Positions 6,539 through 6,586 of a stretch of DNA of 6,586 bases are shown here, piece after piece. This DNA is from Armatimonadetes bacterium UBA5352 (GTDB taxonomy: Bacteria > Armatimonadota > Zipacnadia > Zipacnadales > UBA5352). The stretch spans positions 1-6,586 of the forward strand of contig DHPY01000094.1 of the NCBI GenBank assembly GCA_002411015.1, written 5' to 3'. The translations under genes and the position numbers were made by a program. How positions within the stretch are numbered: position 1 is the first letter of the stretch; every line of letters starts with the position of its first letter. The notes beneath the pieces are model-generated. The model was not told the DNA's origin. It worked only from the letters and a program-made list of their open reading frames with translations, and made no database searches.

Positions 6539-6586
6539 CAAACGTACCTCCCCTTACGCCTTCCCAGCCGTGGCCGTACACCCCAC

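Noticed and set aside
6539..6586. Promoter upstream of the hairpin array.
   Set aside because: I saw no convincing -35/-10 pair on the minus strand in the short stretch available, and the window ends too soon to decide.

Overview
The window is GC-rich bacterial DNA with Shine-Dalgarno-led genes, all four of them on the minus strand. They read right to left as one compact, probably co-transcribed cluster. Nothing in it names a species. The combination of a zinc-ribbon-bearing heparinase II/III-like lipoprotein, a DegT-family aminotransferase, a 'TGRYYR'-type isochorismatase-like hydrolase and a NodB-type deacetylase resembles gene sets of Planctomycetota, Armatimonadota, Lentisphaerota and related uncultured groups. 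That is a resemblance from memory and not a taxonomic call.

Layout in transcription order (high to low coordinates). Bases 6539-6586 are an uninformative edge. At 6311-6538 lies a tandem array of six 22-bp hairpins at an exact 40-bp period, ending just before the ribosome-binding site of the first gene. Gene 1 (6294-3265) is a 1009-residue secreted lipoprotein of the heparinase II/III-like polysaccharide lyase type. After 41 bp comes gene 2 (3223-1961), a DegT/DnrJ/EryC1/StrS-type PLP aminotransferase. Gene 3 (1964-1155), an isochorismatase-like cysteine hydrolase without the expected catalytic lysine, overlaps gene 2 by ATGA. Gene 4 (1162-224), a NodB-fold polysaccharide deacetylase without a signal peptide, overlaps gene 3 by 8 bp. 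The last 223 bases hold no convincing gene, but contain two inverted repeats.

Working model (inference): the lipoprotein lyase cleaves a uronic-acid-containing polysaccharide outside the cytoplasm. The three coupled downstream enzymes, all apparently cytoplasmic, then act on a small nitrogen-containing or acylated product by transamination, C-N or ester hydrolysis, and deacylation. No transporter, sugar dehydrogenase, isomerase or glycosyltransferase is visible, so the direction (breakdown or synthesis) and the substrate cannot be fixed. The two least explained items are the hairpin array, whose sequence changes keep RNA pairing when read in the direction of the genes, and the tightly coupled set of aminotransferase, hydrolase and deacetylase.
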